A stretch of 64,000 bases of DNA from Nothopassalora personata (GCA_033816765.1 CM066290.1:1736001-1800000); one strand, 5' to 3'. Numbered from the stretch's first letter, positions 10,525 through 22,827 are shown. Notes: generated from the letters alone by a model not told the origin. A program made the numbers and translations.

Positions 10525-12213
10525 ATGACATCCCCAGCATCGATAGAAAATAATCACTACTCTCCTCCCACCCGTCAGGATTCAGCATTTTGTGAGCGTA
10601 GCTTTGAACACACACCGTTGGACAATACCAAGAACGAGATACGACTTGTTGAGATTCACCAGTCGAAGCTTGATGGCCGATACAAATTGTCTGTGACCAG
10701 ATGGCCGATTGCCGCCGCTCCGAAATATGCCGCAGTCTCATACACCTGGGGCAATCATGAAAGGGTCGACACTGTCTGGGTGAACGAGCAACTTCTCAAC
10801 GTTACACCGAGTTGTCGGTACGCGATCAAACAGCTGCATTATGTGTCGCCTTATCAACAATATCGCTACTACTGGATTGATGCGATATGTATCGACCAAA
10901 GTCGCGGGGAAGAACGGAATCATCAGGTCAATATGATGGGCGCGATCTTCTCCCGAGCTGACTGCGTCTTTGTATCGCTGGGCAAGCATAACGATGGTAG
11001 CGAGCATCTCTTCGACAACATCCCACCGCGGACTTTTGACAGTCGGAGGGCTACTATCGCATGGCTTGACGCATTATCCAGCAATATCTCTTGGGATGTC
11101 TATCATGGCCTAGTCGCTACGAGTCGCGCGATGTACTGGACACGAGTGTGGCCCGTGCAAGAGTTTGTTCTGGCTCGTCGGCTCACGATACTTTGCGGTG
11201 ACTCTTGCGCCGATTGGGAGACGTTGGACGGTATCATAAGCGGGATAGTGGTCCATCGAGGTCGCATGTGCATTCATGCAAACAAGTCTTTTCGAGAAAT
11301 GCGCGGTCAGGTCACCAGCTCCGCGATGAAGCTCTTAGCCGATGCTAGGTGCTCTGTGCATTTATCGACATGCATTGACCAAAGCCAACCGCGAGGGACC
11401 AGGAGACAAGTGCAGGCGCAAAATCTGTCCGATATCCTCAAGCTTGTTCAACGTCGTGGATGCGCCGATTCGCGAGACAGGGTCTTTGGTGTCCTAGCAC
11501 TGGTCAATTGGCATGATTGCGCTCTACCAGTGCAAGCAGACTACTCTCTGAGTCGCTTAGAAGTCGCGCTGAGAAGTAGTATGCATCTATGCTCCGCCAC
11601 GTCCTCGCTACGCGAAGTAGACCTCCTCTTGTTGCTGGAGACTCTCGATCTGGACATCAAGGCTATAGAAACTCAACAACTGATCCGTTCAAGATGTGTC
11701 ACGAAGCCGCCGCAAGGGTACTCGACCTCAAGTGCAGCCCATCGGAAAATCATATGCGGTTTGCGGGAGATTGCGATGGTAGACTGCGAAGGACGACTAG
11801 TGCCGCATGGCCATGAGACGAATCTGAGCTGCCAAAATATGATCTTGGTTCCGGAATGTGACCTGCTCGAAGGCGACGTCGCTGTGGAGTGTTTGAGTGG
11901 AAATCAGTTTATTCTACGATGGTTGGAGGACAAGCAATGGAACATCATTGGCATCGCCAAGTTCGTCTCTGACGTCCACAAGGTGACAAAGTCGGAGTCG
12001 TTGAAGACTTTCAGCATTTACATGAACGCCGAAGACCTTCTGGTCTGGTACTGTCTGAAGTTCAACATTGAAGGGGAAGCAAAGCTCGGAGGAAGAGTCA
12101 GGGTCGTCAACGACCCATCCACTTCGTACGCTGTTGAGGAGCCGCCAAGTGTCTATGGTGACAGCCAGGGTGACGAAGTCGACATGTCTATATCTGATCC
12201 TGATATATTCTGA
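10525..12213 (+). CDS. Heterokaryon incompatibility (HET) domain protein
   Basis: 562 residues, single exon, ATG at 10525. The HET domain (pfam06985 type) begins with YAAVSYTWG (residues 68-76), followed by YYWIDAICIDQ (116-126), the EERNHQVNMMGAIFSRA block with a predicted VFVSLG strand, and YWTRVWPVQEFVLA (about 205-218). All three canonical HET blocks are therefore present and in order. The C-terminal half (residues 280-562) has no domain I recognise; its end is acidic. HET proteins act in non-self recognition and programmed cell death after hyphal fusion, but most family members have no tested role. The gene appears intact and is flanked by long non-coding stretches. Confidence 0.92.
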   Translation: MTSPASIENNHYSPPTRQDSAFCERSFEHTPLDNTKNEIRLVEIHQSKLDGRYKLSVTRWPIAAAPKYAAVSYTWGNHERVDTVWVNEQLLNVTPSCRYAIKQLHYVSPYQQYRYYWIDAICIDQSRGEERNHQVNMMGAIFSRADCVFVSLGKHNDGSEHLFDNIPPRTFDSRRATIAWLDALSSNISWDVYHGLVATSRAMYWTRVWPVQEFVLARRLTILCGDSCADWETLDGIISGIVVHRGRMCIHANKSFREMRGQVTSSAMKLLADARCSVHLSTCIDQSQPRGTRRQVQAQNLSDILKLVQRRGCADSRDRVFGVLALVNWHDCALPVQADYSLSRLEVALRSSMHLCSATSSLREVDLLLLLETLDLDIKAIETQQLIRSRCVTKPPQGYSTSSAAHRKIICGLREIAMVDCEGRLVPHGHETNLSCQNMILVPECDLLEGDVAVECLSGNQFILRWLEDKQWNIIGIAKFVSDVHKVTKSESLKTFSIYMNAEDLLVWYCLKFNIEGEAKLGGRVRVVNDPSTSYAVEEPPSVYGDSQGDEVDMSISDPDIF

Positions 12214-12882
12214 GGCTGCAAGTGTCCCGCCGTGGTAGCCTTTCCTTTGGGTGCGATGCTTTGCGCGGAGGATGTCCACCCTACACGTCAGAGTAATGCT
12301 ACACGTTGTGGAATGCAAAGTGTTCGACCGCATTCGACGAGTTCGGAGTCACTGACGCCGTAGAGCAGATCAGGCATGGTAAGCGTGTAGTATTATACGT
12401 ATGTATTTGTATGTGGCTGGGAGGCCGGAGCGAGAGCATACCAACGACAAGGATCTCTTCATACAATAGGCACCCGGCTAAAGCACAGATAACTATGGAA
12501 CCGAATCGGGTACTTGCAAAGCCATCGGCTACAACACCTTATCTCGGCGGACCCCACCACTTGGCCGCTTCCAGGTTCCCAGCCGATCGTGGCTGTGAGC
12601 GTCGATGCATCATCAAATAGAGATGACCTAACGGGCGCATCTGTACAGTCGTGTCGGCGAAGCACAGTGGATCAGCACCCTCGTGAGATCTCGCAAAGCA
12701 ACACAACCAGAGAATAGCACTTGAGCAAGAGCACATAGCATTCGGCAGGATAATCCTTTCCAGCAGCTACTTCGCCGTCGACGGTCAATTGAACTTGGAC
12801 TCTCAGGTCATCGTACGAAGACCACAGCCTGACAAAAGGCTCGATAGTATACACTGATCAAAATTTTTCTAGCTTTGTCAAC
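12214..12882. other. Intergenic
   Basis: No convincing gene; presumed HET 3' region and promoter of the next gene. Confidence 0.4.
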
Positions 12883-14231
12883 ATGCCGAAATTTGCGTAT
12901 GGCTCAGGGCCGCCGCAGCCTGTACCACCAATGAAGCCAGAGCATATAGCAGAAGGCATCACCTTGGTACGACCACTTTCCAGGAAGGGCGTAGGGCCTG
13001 GCATGATTGTGCTGTCTCCAAATGAGGAGTCTGCAACGCCTATCGAGATTCAGGATGGCATTCCATCGTTACGCATGAAGTGGGCGGAGGAGGGCTACTG
13101 CGTTATCGAAGTAAGACCCCAGGCGTCATCTTCAGCACTGAAGACGGCGGTCCAAAAGTTAACAGAGTGCCTCGAATGTGAGCCGAAGGAGAAGATGGGT
13201 CTGATCTGCTACGACGCCGAGATGTGGACCAAATCAGCTTCTGCCATGGAGACTCTAAAGGATCGAATCGTATGCGCTGCGCTGTATGCTGAAGCTGCGG
13301 AGTTCTCGACATTGTCTGCTCAAGCTTCTGTGCCCACAATCTACCACTTGGCCGGCGATGAGACGGAGAAGACGTTGAAGCCGGGCTGCAAGGTGTACGA
13401 GTACGGCACCAAGCAGCAGTACAGCTTCCCAATACCGTACCATAAGGACTTCCACTATGCCACGGAGGCAGTATCACATTCTCGCAATCTTGCCTTCCTC
13501 AAGCCATTGATGGGAGGCCCGTACTTTGATCTCGAGCTTTTGTGGGAAGAACATACGTATTACGAGTTTGGTGATCGAAGTGTCGAGAACACCATGACAA
13601 CTATGGTTGAAGAGCCATACGTCAACCACGTCCCTACAGTAAGCGCTCATCGCCATCCAGTATCTCCATCCAGCTACTAAGACAAGTTTAGATGACCGGC
13701 GGCATCGGTAGAAAAGCCCTCACAAACTTCTACCGTAACCACTTCATCTTCTCCAATTCAGCCGACACCGAACTGGAGCTCATCTCCCGGACAGTCGGCA
13801 TTGACAGAGTAGTCGATGAGTTCATCTACAAGTTCACACACGACATGACACCCGACTGGCTTTTCCCTGGCCTCCCTCCAACAAACAAGTATATCGAGAT
13901 ACCAATGATGGCCGTTGTCAACATTCGTGGGGACCGACTCTACCACGAACACATCACTTGGGATCAAGGCACTGCCTTGAGACAACTTGATTTGCTGCCA
14001 GAAACTTTGGTATTGAAGGTCGATGCCAGGGATACGGGAACGAACAACGACAATGTCACAAAAGGCGCGAACGGCACGAATGGACATGTCGATGGCAACG
14101 GGGTGAAGGGAGGTGTTGTGAGGTACGAGGTCGATCTGCCTGTTGCGGGAATAGAGACTGTGGCCAAAATGCGTGACAAGAATTCTGTGGAGAGCAACAA
14201 GATGTTTGGGTTCAAACCGAAAGAGTTATGA
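12883..14231 (+). CDS. Dienelactone-hydrolase-like / SnoaL-like two-domain protein
   Basis: Two exons, 12883-13638 and 13692-14231, with a 53-bp intron (GTAAGC donor, CTACTAAG branch site, TTTAG acceptor) at phase 0; the product is 431 residues. The N-terminal half resembles the fungal carboxymethylenebutenolidase (dienelactone hydrolase) type of alpha/beta fold (GMIVLSPNEES, GYCVIEVRPQA). The C-terminal half beginning MTGGIGRKALTNFYRNHF matches the NTF2/SnoaL-like domain usually fused to it (RVVDEFIYKFTHD, LPPTNKYIEIPMMAVVNI, HEHITWDQGTALRQ). A classic GxCxGG nucleophile elbow is not evident, so the hydrolase part may be catalytically degenerate. Convergent with the FAD monooxygenase gene downstream. 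Confidence 0.8.
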
Positions 14232-14519
14232 TGAGGTCGATGGTAGCAAACAATGATTGACAATGATCACATGTATAAAAGTCGAAGACATCGAAGTGAA
14301 GGTGTGCTCCCAGCAGCCCGCACCAATCCACTCGAATTTAGCGGAGCATTCCGAATAGAGGGTGGGTGGGTTGGGCCCTCCCCTGCTGGAGACGAGTATC
14401 GCGGTTGACCTCCGTCAAGCATGTGACGATTGGCACAATTTACCCGAAGCCGGACTTTGGACACTAAGAAGTACGCACAATTCCTCGTTTACAGAACTTA
14501 TACGAACCATCTTCACAAA

Positions 14520-16248
14520 CTAATCCTTCGCCCGCTGCTGCTCCACCCACTCATCGATGATTCCCCTATAGTCGGGTGGCTGATATGGCTCCGTGAAATC
14601 TTTCCAACCCTGCTTCCTGTTCGCCCTGACCCCAAGATCCTTCAGCAACAGATCATTGTACGGCACGCCGTCCAAAGCAAAGTCGGGCAGGCTAGCACCA
14701 TAGCCGCAAGGATACCTCCATTTGCCCCATTGCGTGTGGAGCATGACTTCCTTCGTGACTTCTTCCTCGGATCCTGGTGCGTGATCGAGCTTGCCGTCAA
14801 AATATGCTGAGATCCACAATGCTTGCACCGCTGCAACCATGGTCGTTGAGACGGACGATATCATGCCTGCAAAAGCGATATTTCGGTCGTTGATGCGTGC
14901 CGGCGGTACCATGAAGCGGTATAGGCGGAAGGGATCTGCTTTGGGCTTGAAGTTGAGTGGGGGCTGGGTTGCGAGGCGAGGGTACATCTTCAATATCTTA
15001 TCATCGTAATCTGTCGCCAGAGAAGATTGTTCTGTTGGCGTGCAAGGGAGACCTATTCCCGCTGTGCCGAAGTTCAGGAAGCGAATTGACGGCTCTTTTC
15101 GCCAGCCGGTTGCGCAGACGACGACATCTGTTTTGATCTCGGTACCGTCTGAGAGATGAACAGTATGATCCGTCAGGCGTTCGACATCGGCGTTGTGCAC
15201 TTTTACTTCGCCATGCTTGATCATGTCGAAGAAGTCGCGATCGAAGTTGTGAATGCTGAGGCCAGACGCTATCCAGAACGCCGGATTCCACGGCTGTAGC
15301 TTGCCCAGCTCGGCATCTGTCTTGTAACCGTTGTTGGTGATGACTTCGCCAGATAGCCCGCCCCAAAACTGGTCAGTGATGAAGCGGCCGACTGCAGTGC
15401 CATGAAGGAAACTCCGCATCATTCGCCCGAGCCAGCTGTCACCCCCACCGAACGGACAAGGCGAGAACCACTGCATCCAGCGAACGTGCAGCAGCTGCTC
15501 CAGACGCTTGCCGCCCATGACATGAGGGTAAGAAATCCATACAGGCCCATTGCCATTTGGACGGATGATCATGTCGACAGGTACACCTTCTGCAGCATAC
15601 GCGAATGCTACGTCCATTGCCGACTTCGCACCTCCGACCACGACTGCTCGCTTCGCAGTCTTCACGGTCCCTCCTTGGCGACAGAAGTCCTTGGCATGGA
15701 AGTAGGGTGCATTGAAGGTCTCTGCTCCTGGGTACTGGGGGAAGTTCGGAGTTGAAGTCAGGCCAGTGGCAACGATCACCTTCTTGGTGTGCAACGTCTG
15801 CTCCTTTTCGCCGTTCGTGACCGCGGCCACTTTCCAGCCGCCATCTGAGGTTGGCTCCAGCGACTCTACGCGAGTGTTGAATCTTGTCCGTGAGAATATG
15901 CCGAATTTCTTGGAAAAGTCTGTGAGGTACTTGTGCAGTACTCGTCCAGGGATATGATCTTCGTGGGTGATGCCATAGTTCTCGGGAATCATAGGATAGT
16001 CCGGGTGTTCGTAGCCGCCATGGAGGTTGTTCGACTTGAGGCCAGGATATAGACGATCCTGAGACCAAGTGCCTCCTGTACTGCTCTCTGCTTCTAAGAC
16101 AAGAATATCCTCTGCAGGATGAAGTTCAATGTAGGTCTTTGCCGCCGACAGACCGAACCAGCCTGAACTAGGTCAGCGTCAGGACCATAGCACGTGCTCA
16201 AAGGCTGGATATACCGGCTCCAATCACAATCATGTCATGTTGCTCCAT
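14520..16248 (-). CDS. FAD-dependent (flavin-containing) monooxygenase
   Basis: Two exons: a 34-nt first exon 16215-16248 (MEQHDMIVIGAG) and 14520-16162, separated by a 52-bp intron. Splicing at GTTCAG gives VIGAGWFGLSAAKTY, a perfect GxGxxG Rossmann motif, which fixes the exon boundary; 558 residues result. Further marks are the glutamate-ended FAD strand (DILVLEAESSTGGTW), the FMO-like APYFHAKDF segment, the NADPH-binding VVVGGAKSAMDVA, and the late VVCATGW motif. The family oxygenates soft nucleophiles or ketones using NADPH and O2; substrate cannot be read from sequence. It is divergently transcribed from the short-chain dehydrogenase across about 750 bp, suggesting shared control. Confidence 0.9.
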
Positions 16249-17002
16249 TACGTGGCAATAGTCTCATGTAGCTAGAGCAAAGCACACCTTCCACCGTAGG
16301 TTATTTTTCGTTGTCGTCACTACTTTATTAACAATCACAGTCCCATGGCCCTGTCAATGCCGAGACTACCACATCCGAGCGTGCTTTGCTTGCCGCTGAT
16401 AAGGAACGAAGTCACCCTCTGTTCGTGAGGAGGTCCTTCGCAGCATCGCCATCTCGCACGATCTACAATGGCAGGGGATTAGTGGCTGGACCTGGCCAAT
16501 GCCTTCCTCCACTGGGTACCGGACCGACCACCACCCCGCGAAAAGAGCCTCTCCCTCGAGGTTTCTCCACGATCTTCATGCCCTGAAGATCATTCCCGGT
16601 GACCCGGCTTGCGAACTTTGATAAGACTACTGTACGCGTCCCTGCGTCGCCAAGGACGAGTCGTGTGACCCTCGAGGCTGAGGACGACGAGGAGGGTACG
16701 GACCGAGGACGCAGTAGCCACTGGCATTGAGACATTCCTGGAGTCGGCTTGTCTTCAAGCGAACATGTCAACAACGAAGTCGATGTGCATGGTACCAGCC
16801 GGACACAATGTCGATAGCCAGGTCAATAGCCGTGTAAGCCGAAAGACTCTTATGCAGCAGGTCGGCGGAAGCGTTCCGCCAGACCAAGAGCAAGGACGAC
16901 ACAGTTGCATATCCAATTCTCGAACATCCAGAAAGCATTTGTCTGCTCCCTAGACTGAATATTAGGACCCATCGCTGGGCAAAAGTCTCCCTCACATCTG
17001 CC
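16249..17002. promoter_or_regulatory. Shared promoter region of monooxygenase and dehydrogenase
   Basis: A 754-bp gap between two divergent metabolic genes. Overlapping short frames (16386-16953) do not look coding. No specific operator was identified; the bidirectional-promoter role is inferred from gene orientation. Confidence 0.45.
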
Positions 17003-17874
17003 ATGGCCTCCCAAAGCATCAGCCAGAAGTTTCGCCTGGATAACAAGTCCTACATTGTCACTGGAGGAGCAATGGGAATTGGCTACCACATCACGAAAGA
17101 CATTGCAGAATCAGGAGGCAACGTAGCAGTGCTAGACCTTCGGGAGGAGCCTCTGGAGGACGTGTATGGCTTGGCAAAGAAGTTCCAAGTCAAAGTCAGC
17201 TATCACCAATGCGATGTGAGCAAGCAAGAAAGCTTGAAAGCAGCGTTCGAGAAAGCCGTGGAATCTCTGGGCAAAGTCGATGGCATCGTGACTGCAGCTG
17301 GTATCGCTATTGACAAGCCGTTCGTCGACCAGAAATGGGAGGAAGTTGAGAAAGTCATTCAGGTCAACGTAAGCACAAGCATCTCAACGCACTCACGCGA
17401 AGACGCCACGCTGACCTGTGAAAGGCCATGGGCTCCTTCTACGCCGCCCAGCTAACAGTCAAACAAATCGAGAAGCAAGGCACACCCGGCAGCGTCGTCT
17501 TCATCGCTTCCATCACAGCCCACTGTAACCTCCCTGGATTCCGCATGGCAGGCTACAACGTATCGAAGGGCGGCGTTAAGATACTCTCAAAGGTGCTGTC
17601 CAGTGAGCTCGGTCCAAAGGGCATTCGTGTCAACTCCATCTCACCGGCGTTCATCGACACGAACCAGACTAGAGGCGCCAAGGAGCATACCACCAAGGCT
17701 GCTGGAGAGCTGATGGATTCTGCTCCGCCGCTACTACGGATAGGCCAGCCTGATGAGGTGTCGCCAGCGGCGGTATTCTTACTTTCCGAGGCTGCGGCGT
17801 ATATCACTGGCGCGGATATATTGGTCAGTGGTGGTATACATACTGGGCGCGGTGGCGATTATGACATGGTGTAG
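17003..17874 (+). CDS. Short-chain dehydrogenase/reductase (SDR)
   Basis: Two exons, 17003-17368 and 17425-17874, with a 56-bp intron at phase 0; 271 residues. The cofactor motif TGGAMGIG is at residues 20-27. The NNAG-type strand is VTAAGIA, the catalytic Ser is in FIASITAH (about residue 151), and the catalytic Tyr/Lys are in YNVSK (166 and 170). ELGPKGIRVNSISPAFIDT and ITGADILVSGG complete the classical SDR fold. The overall pattern resembles fungal polyol/ketose reductases (sorbose reductase or mannitol dehydrogenase type), but substrate is uncertain. Confidence 0.9.
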
Positions 17875-18275
17875 GCATGGTTTGTACCACGAGATGCTTA
17901 GCCATTGCTTCGGGGTTGTCGTAAGAAGCGTAGAGGCAGCTTTCGGGTGGCAGTCGGCTTGTATGCTCGATATAGCGAAAGATGGCCCTGGCATGTTGCC
18001 GGGTCTTGGGAGCCAGGAGCCCGATTGCAATGCAACGTACTCGCGGCACTACGGTCGGCAAATAGCTTGTGCTTGTCAGCCTTAGGACAGCCGAGACACT
18101 GACAGGCGTGTGACTCGATGATTCACGATCACTGTGCGAGCTGAAGAACGGGGGCTTGGCTAGTTGCTTCAGGCTTGCTTTGCTATATGTTAATCTTGAG
18201 TGCAGGCGACAAGAGGGCATAAAGCTGGTCATGTAACAACGAATATCAATTCACTGTTGTGAGAGGATTGGTGCC

Positions 18276-18853
18276 TTGGATGGCCAGCGGAAGTGTTGCT
18301 CGAATACCACATTTCCACTGGATAAGCCAACTGAACTTCGCCGAAGAGAAGATTCAACAGCAACAGCGACAGCGGTTCCAATATTCACCAGTCCCGTTGG
18401 CACACCGAGCATCGCCGCACAGCATGCTCACCGCGTTAAGATCAAACTCGGTGTTGGCTCACTTGTTGGTGACACTATAGGGCTACCGCGGAATTCATCA
18501 ATATTGACCCTGCTCCGGGTTCTTGTCATCATCCTCGCCATCGTGATCTGCCTCGCCCTAGTAAGATAGCACCGACGACGAGCGGCCGCTTCCACCGACA
18601 AGCGCAGTGATGTGATGCTACTTTCCAGAGATTGTCCGAGCGGATTGCAGAGAAGGATGGCGCAGAGCTGGCTGAGAAGTTCAGCAATGATATCATCGAG
18701 GTACCCTTGAGCGCAGCCGAGCTTGAAGGAGGTCAAGGTGCATCGGAGACTGGAGTTGCGCCATCTCAGCGTTCGATTTCTTCGGTCGTGGGTGGCAATA
18801 GGGGCTCACGTTGGCCATCAGAGAAAATTTCGGTGTATCAGTGTTTCGTCAGG
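18276..18853 (+). CDS. Possible single-pass membrane protein, start unresolved
   Basis: Tentative model. One frame from about 18276 contains a clear transmembrane segment (ILTLLRVLVIILAIVICLAL, about 18495-18560). It then meets a good donor (GTAAGA at 18561) and an acceptor (TTTCCAG, ending 18628), after which the same protein can continue as RLSERIAEKDGAELAEKF into a Ser-rich, acidic tail. A second intron is possible near 18831-18928. There is no in-frame ATG between the upstream stop at 18234 and the transmembrane segment, so an upstream exon, or loss of the start, must be assumed. TM plus hydrophilic tail is what can be seen; function unknown. Confidence 0.35.
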
Positions 18854-18928
18854 TTAGGCATTGTCTGCACATGCTAGAGGTGTCACTGTTCGTTGTCGCC
18901 CCAGGCGTTTGTGCTGACATTCGCAGAC

Positions 18929-20344
18929 CGCCGTGGAGGAGCAACGGCAGCCGCAGGTCTACAGTGACGCGCTCATCCATCCCGATCGCTGTGTTTCTCA
19001 GATTCGAAGTGTGCATCAACGAGTCTAAGCAAAAGACTTTAGTCTGATGACCAGGCAAAGTGCTGGGATGTCACCATTCCTCGATGGCCTGCTGTCCACT
19101 GCAACTTATCATGGAGAGTCGGCCACTGTCCAGTCGAGTCGAAGAAAAACGCGGCTCCTTCGACTGCAGAAGAGCTTCGAAGGTCGTTTCACAGATCGAA
19201 GCACCTGTCATCCAAGATGAACCTGAGAGACAACCCACGCACGGACCTGGCGCTAGGACTCGATCATTGAGAAAGTCTGACGAATACCTGCTAGAAGTAA
19301 AAGGCACTCGAATAGGGTAGCTACCACTAAAGTCTGCTTTGCGACATAGAATGCTTCGTAAGTAATACTGTTCGTAATCGAGGCCACAGAGGGTCACAGC
19401 GCTCTAAACGGAACTCTTTGCAAAAGGGCATAGACCTTCCACCAGGACCTCATAGCAATGCCTGAGATGGCCTTGGTTGGACGAGAGGCTGTCTCGTGGT
19501 ATCATAGGACGCTGCCATCGTTGCTGTTGCTGCGAGGGTCGACATGTCTTCGTACTGTGGTACTGCGAAGTCTGTTACTGCTGCTCTTGTGTGTCATGCA
19601 ATAGCAAAAGGCCTGAAGCTCTTGCGCTACCGAGGGCTCACCTCGCAAGGTATACTGAACCATCTTGTCTCAACTCAATGCACCCAAGCTCCACCTCGTA
19701 TTCAAACCATCACGAGCAATGTTCTTCGTTCCTTCGACCTCATGACGTTCAAATGTTGCACTAGTTCCAATGATCCGCCACACTACGTCGCAGTCAACAC
19801 ACCTGCACGATGCACAATACGAGCTCACGGGTACATTGGCGGTCAGTATCGTGTGCTTGACTGAAGCTCGCCACAGAGCTTACCATCTTTCTGTATAGCA
19901 CAAGTGACGGTATGCAGTTCCCAGGATGCCGACCGCATCGTGGTGCAGCCGGAGCTAGCTGAAGTATGAATTGATCGTCTCCGAGAGAACCGTTTGAGGC
20001 AGCCCGAATCCTTTAACAAGCTACTGACAATATCTAAGTCAATAGCTTGCTATTGTTGGCACTTCGAGCATGCACGACGTTGCAAGTTGCTGCTTTGGTA
20101 TGGCGCCGAGCTTCCTCTCCTTTGGGAGGTAGGTCTTTGCGATTCTCAGTAGGACGACGGCAAGACCTGCGGGTTTGGGTTCGGATGGTGTTGAGGCAAC
20201 TTCAGCTTGGTGCTGTCGAGGAGAAGATCTGATGGGTATAAAGGTCAGGTCACAGCCTCGACTGTAGAGGAAGCAGACAACCGGACTGATCAGCCAAGAC
20301 CCACCACGAGAGACAACCAACAAACGACTACAGAAACCATCATC
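18929..20344. other. Intergenic, including promoter of the secreted-protein gene
   Basis: About 1.4 kb with no supported gene. A TATA-like GGTATAAAGG at 20233-20242 lies about 100 bp upstream of the ATG of the secreted-protein gene and is well placed to be its promoter. Confidence 0.4.
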
Positions 20345-21067
20345 ATGAAGACAATCACCGCAGCATCCGCAGCTCTGCTGTCCTTGGCTTCGGCTGCGAG
20401 CGCCCAGCAACAACAGTCCGGGCCATTCTATCTTGTTATCGACTGCGCCGGCAAGTAAAATGGCTCAGCTCTTGTTGCGTGCCACGAAGGCGCCGCCATC
20501 GAAGGCCTCTGTGATGGTGTTAAGCCAGGACAAGGCACCGAACTGAGCACATTCCAGTTCAACGGCAGGAGCTATCGTGTCCGATCCAAACACTGGCAAG
20601 CCTGGCACTCTGACTTACATTCTGCCAGTCAATGGCGGGAATGAGAGTGGTATGTTTGACCGGCACCAGTCTGGCGGAATGGGATGCTAATTTCAGCAAT
20701 CCAGAGAGCGAAGGAGGGCAACTGCTCTACAACCAGGCTTCAAACGTTGCCCTGGCGCTCTTTGAGCCAACCAGCTATTTCACCCAGGTGGCTTTCGACA
20801 AGGACAGCCATATGAACACCCAGAGCTACGTCAACGACACCGCGGTACCAGCCCAGACCGGCACAGTCGCGTACAACCGCTGGTAGGTGGTCTCGACGAT
20901 CATGGCTCGAGTTATGCTGACGTGTTCCTCATAGGCACCTCTGCCAGTCCTACCACGCCGGCTACCAGTGCGTCGCTTTGAGCTGGGTTGCCGGTAAGGA
21001 CGCGCCACAGAACCCAAGCTGTGAAAAGGTTGAGGTCGTAAGGAAGTTCTTGGCGACTCCGGCATAG
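20345..21067 (+). pseudogene. Decayed small secreted protein gene (ACHEG-type)
   Basis: ATG at 20345 opens a clean signal peptide (MKTITAASAALLSLASAASA) followed by QQQQSGPFYLVI. The frame then hits TAA at 20456-20458, beyond which the same frame continues convincingly (NGSALVACHEGAAIEGLC). One or two frameshifts near 20570-20640 are needed to pass through the stretch encoding TGKPGTLTYILPVNGG and reach NPESEGGQLLYNQASNVALA. A normal intron (donor GTAGGT at about 20884, acceptor TCATAG) joins AYNRW to HLCQSYHAGYQCVALSWV and the stop at 21067. The segment order resembles a fungal secreted family I recall as DUF7907-like. Nonsense plus frameshift make it a pseudogene unless assembly errors are present. 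Confidence 0.7.
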
Positions 21068-21129
21068 GCGAGCATCGAACCGCGCGGTAAGAGGGTGTTG
21101 AAGTAATGTAATTCGAGTTGGCACGCAAC

Positions 21130-21648
21130 TCATCCAATCCTCCGTCTCTCTCTTCGCCTCACCCATATTTCTGGACCTTTCTCGCCGTCTCGTGTATCGA
21201 CTTCCCAAAGATTCAGTTTGTACCTCCCACGATCAGACTCCCCGGTGAACAGATCGAATGCCCAGCCATGTTTCGGACACGTGATGCCCGCGCTCAACAC
21301 TACGCCAAAGTCCTCGATGTCGTAGATTGTGCCTCGTGAGAGCGGATATGTCTGATGCGGACACGCGTGATCCAGGGCGTGGATCGTGTCTCGGTAGCGG
21401 AAGACGAGGACTTGTGGTTGGAGGCCAATGGTGTTCTGGGCGTCATCTTGGGTGACTTCGCTCAAGGCTTCGTCTTTGTCCTTGGACTGCAGGATCCTGC
21501 ACGGCGGTGGCAGCTCAGAGAATCCATCTTCTGCGGTGCCGCTGCGTATCTTGGTTCCGCCTGCATCGCTATCATTCTCATCTGGCTGGATCGTGGGGAG
21601 GGTAGAGACGAGGCCAGCATACAGCCATGGGCCCACTGGCTTGTTCAT
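21130..21648 (-). CDS. Rieske [2Fe-2S] domain protein
   Basis: 172 residues, single exon, ATG at 21646-21648. The Rieske ligands are complete: CPH at residues 96-98 (DHACPHQTYPLSRG) and CPKHGW at 124-129, i.e. C-x-H and C-x2-H as in the family. A short leader without a clear targeting signal precedes the domain. Stand-alone Rieske proteins of this size in fungi are thought to act as electron carriers or nitrite-reductase/dioxygenase-ferredoxin-like partners; the partner enzyme here is unknown. It is convergent with the secreted-protein pseudogene; the two 3' ends are only about 60 bp apart. Confidence 0.85.
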   Translation of the reverse strand: MNKPVGPWLYAGLVSTLPTIQPDENDSDAGGTKIRSGTAEDGFSELPPPCRILQSKDKDEALSEVTQDDAQNTIGLQPQVLVFRYRDTIHALDHACPHQTYPLSRGTIYDIEDFGVVLSAGITCPKHGWAFDLFTGESDRGRYKLNLWEVDTRDGEKGPEIWVRRRERRRIG

Positions 21649-22827
21649 CTGGCCATATAGTATATACCTCTTCAGTCTTGCTGATGGTGAACATCGAATG
21701 AGTTCACATGGGACGGGAATGCGGTCCGCATCGCCGACTCCCTGATCACGACCAGAGCTAATACTCCGCCTTGATCCTTACAGCATCCTTTCGTGCTTGG
21801 TGACACGCGAGATTTGTGGCTCGGAGAGACACCAATCGTCCGTATGATCATGTCTCAAGTACCTGTTGGCATGATCACTGTGTAGTCCTGCACACGGCGA
21901 GGTTCCCGACCTTTCCTGGGAGTATTTGGCTTTCGGCGTGATCTCTGGAGCATGCTACGAGGCAGGCCCGCTTAGTGGAATTTCACGCTCAGGTGCGATC
22001 AATCGCCGTTTAGCTCAATACAATCACATACCCACACTGTCAGAGCATGGTCCAGCAGCTGTCCGCGCAGCGCAGGTATATGGGGTCAATTTCTAGCTGG
22101 CCATTGCGACATATCGATTAGCTATGTCGTACCATTTACATTGATCAAGTTCTTTTGAACGTCTTGGACGAACTTCCAGTACCCGAAGACTAGAAGCGCG
22201 ATCACCGCGTCCTGCAGGCAAGCTCTTTGGACACACGCAACTATTGAGAGACCGCCAGAGCAGCTGAGCTTTTGGGCAGCTGTCACGTATTGCTGCCGAA
22301 AAGTCTGACTCTGTCCAACGTGGTCCGCCATTCCAGCAGCAGGAGCAGGAGGACATCGAAGGGAAGACAGTCCGGGGTGATGTGATGACCGAGGGTACTA
22401 CAGTCTCGTCTTCCGGGTTCCCAAGGAAGTGAGAAATCTACCTAGATACGGCAAATTGGTGGTAGTTCGAACCTATGTCAATACGTTCGATGATGATATG
22501 AGACTTATCGCTTTCGAGCACATCCCGTCCTCTCACAAGTAGAATGATCATCCAGAAAGATCGGCATTCTTCCATGATTTGCACACTCGCATGTCACGGA
22601 GCCAGTCCGTATGTATGGACCCTCAAAATGTCGCCCGCAAGCGGACCGAGGCTAAACACAATGCCAAAAAGTCGACATCTATCACAGTCAGATTCCTCAA
22701 ACACGCGGAAGACAACACAGCCGCAACATCAACAACTCAACAACGTTAGCTGCCACCCACGTCGATCTGCATACCACATCCGCATCAATTCATTGCGACG
22801 GGCACCCACAAGACAACGTCGGGCATC
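21649..22827. other. Intergenic
   Basis: No supported gene; overlapping short frames only. It should contain the Rieske gene promoter and the upstream part of the GST-like pseudogene. Confidence 0.4.
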
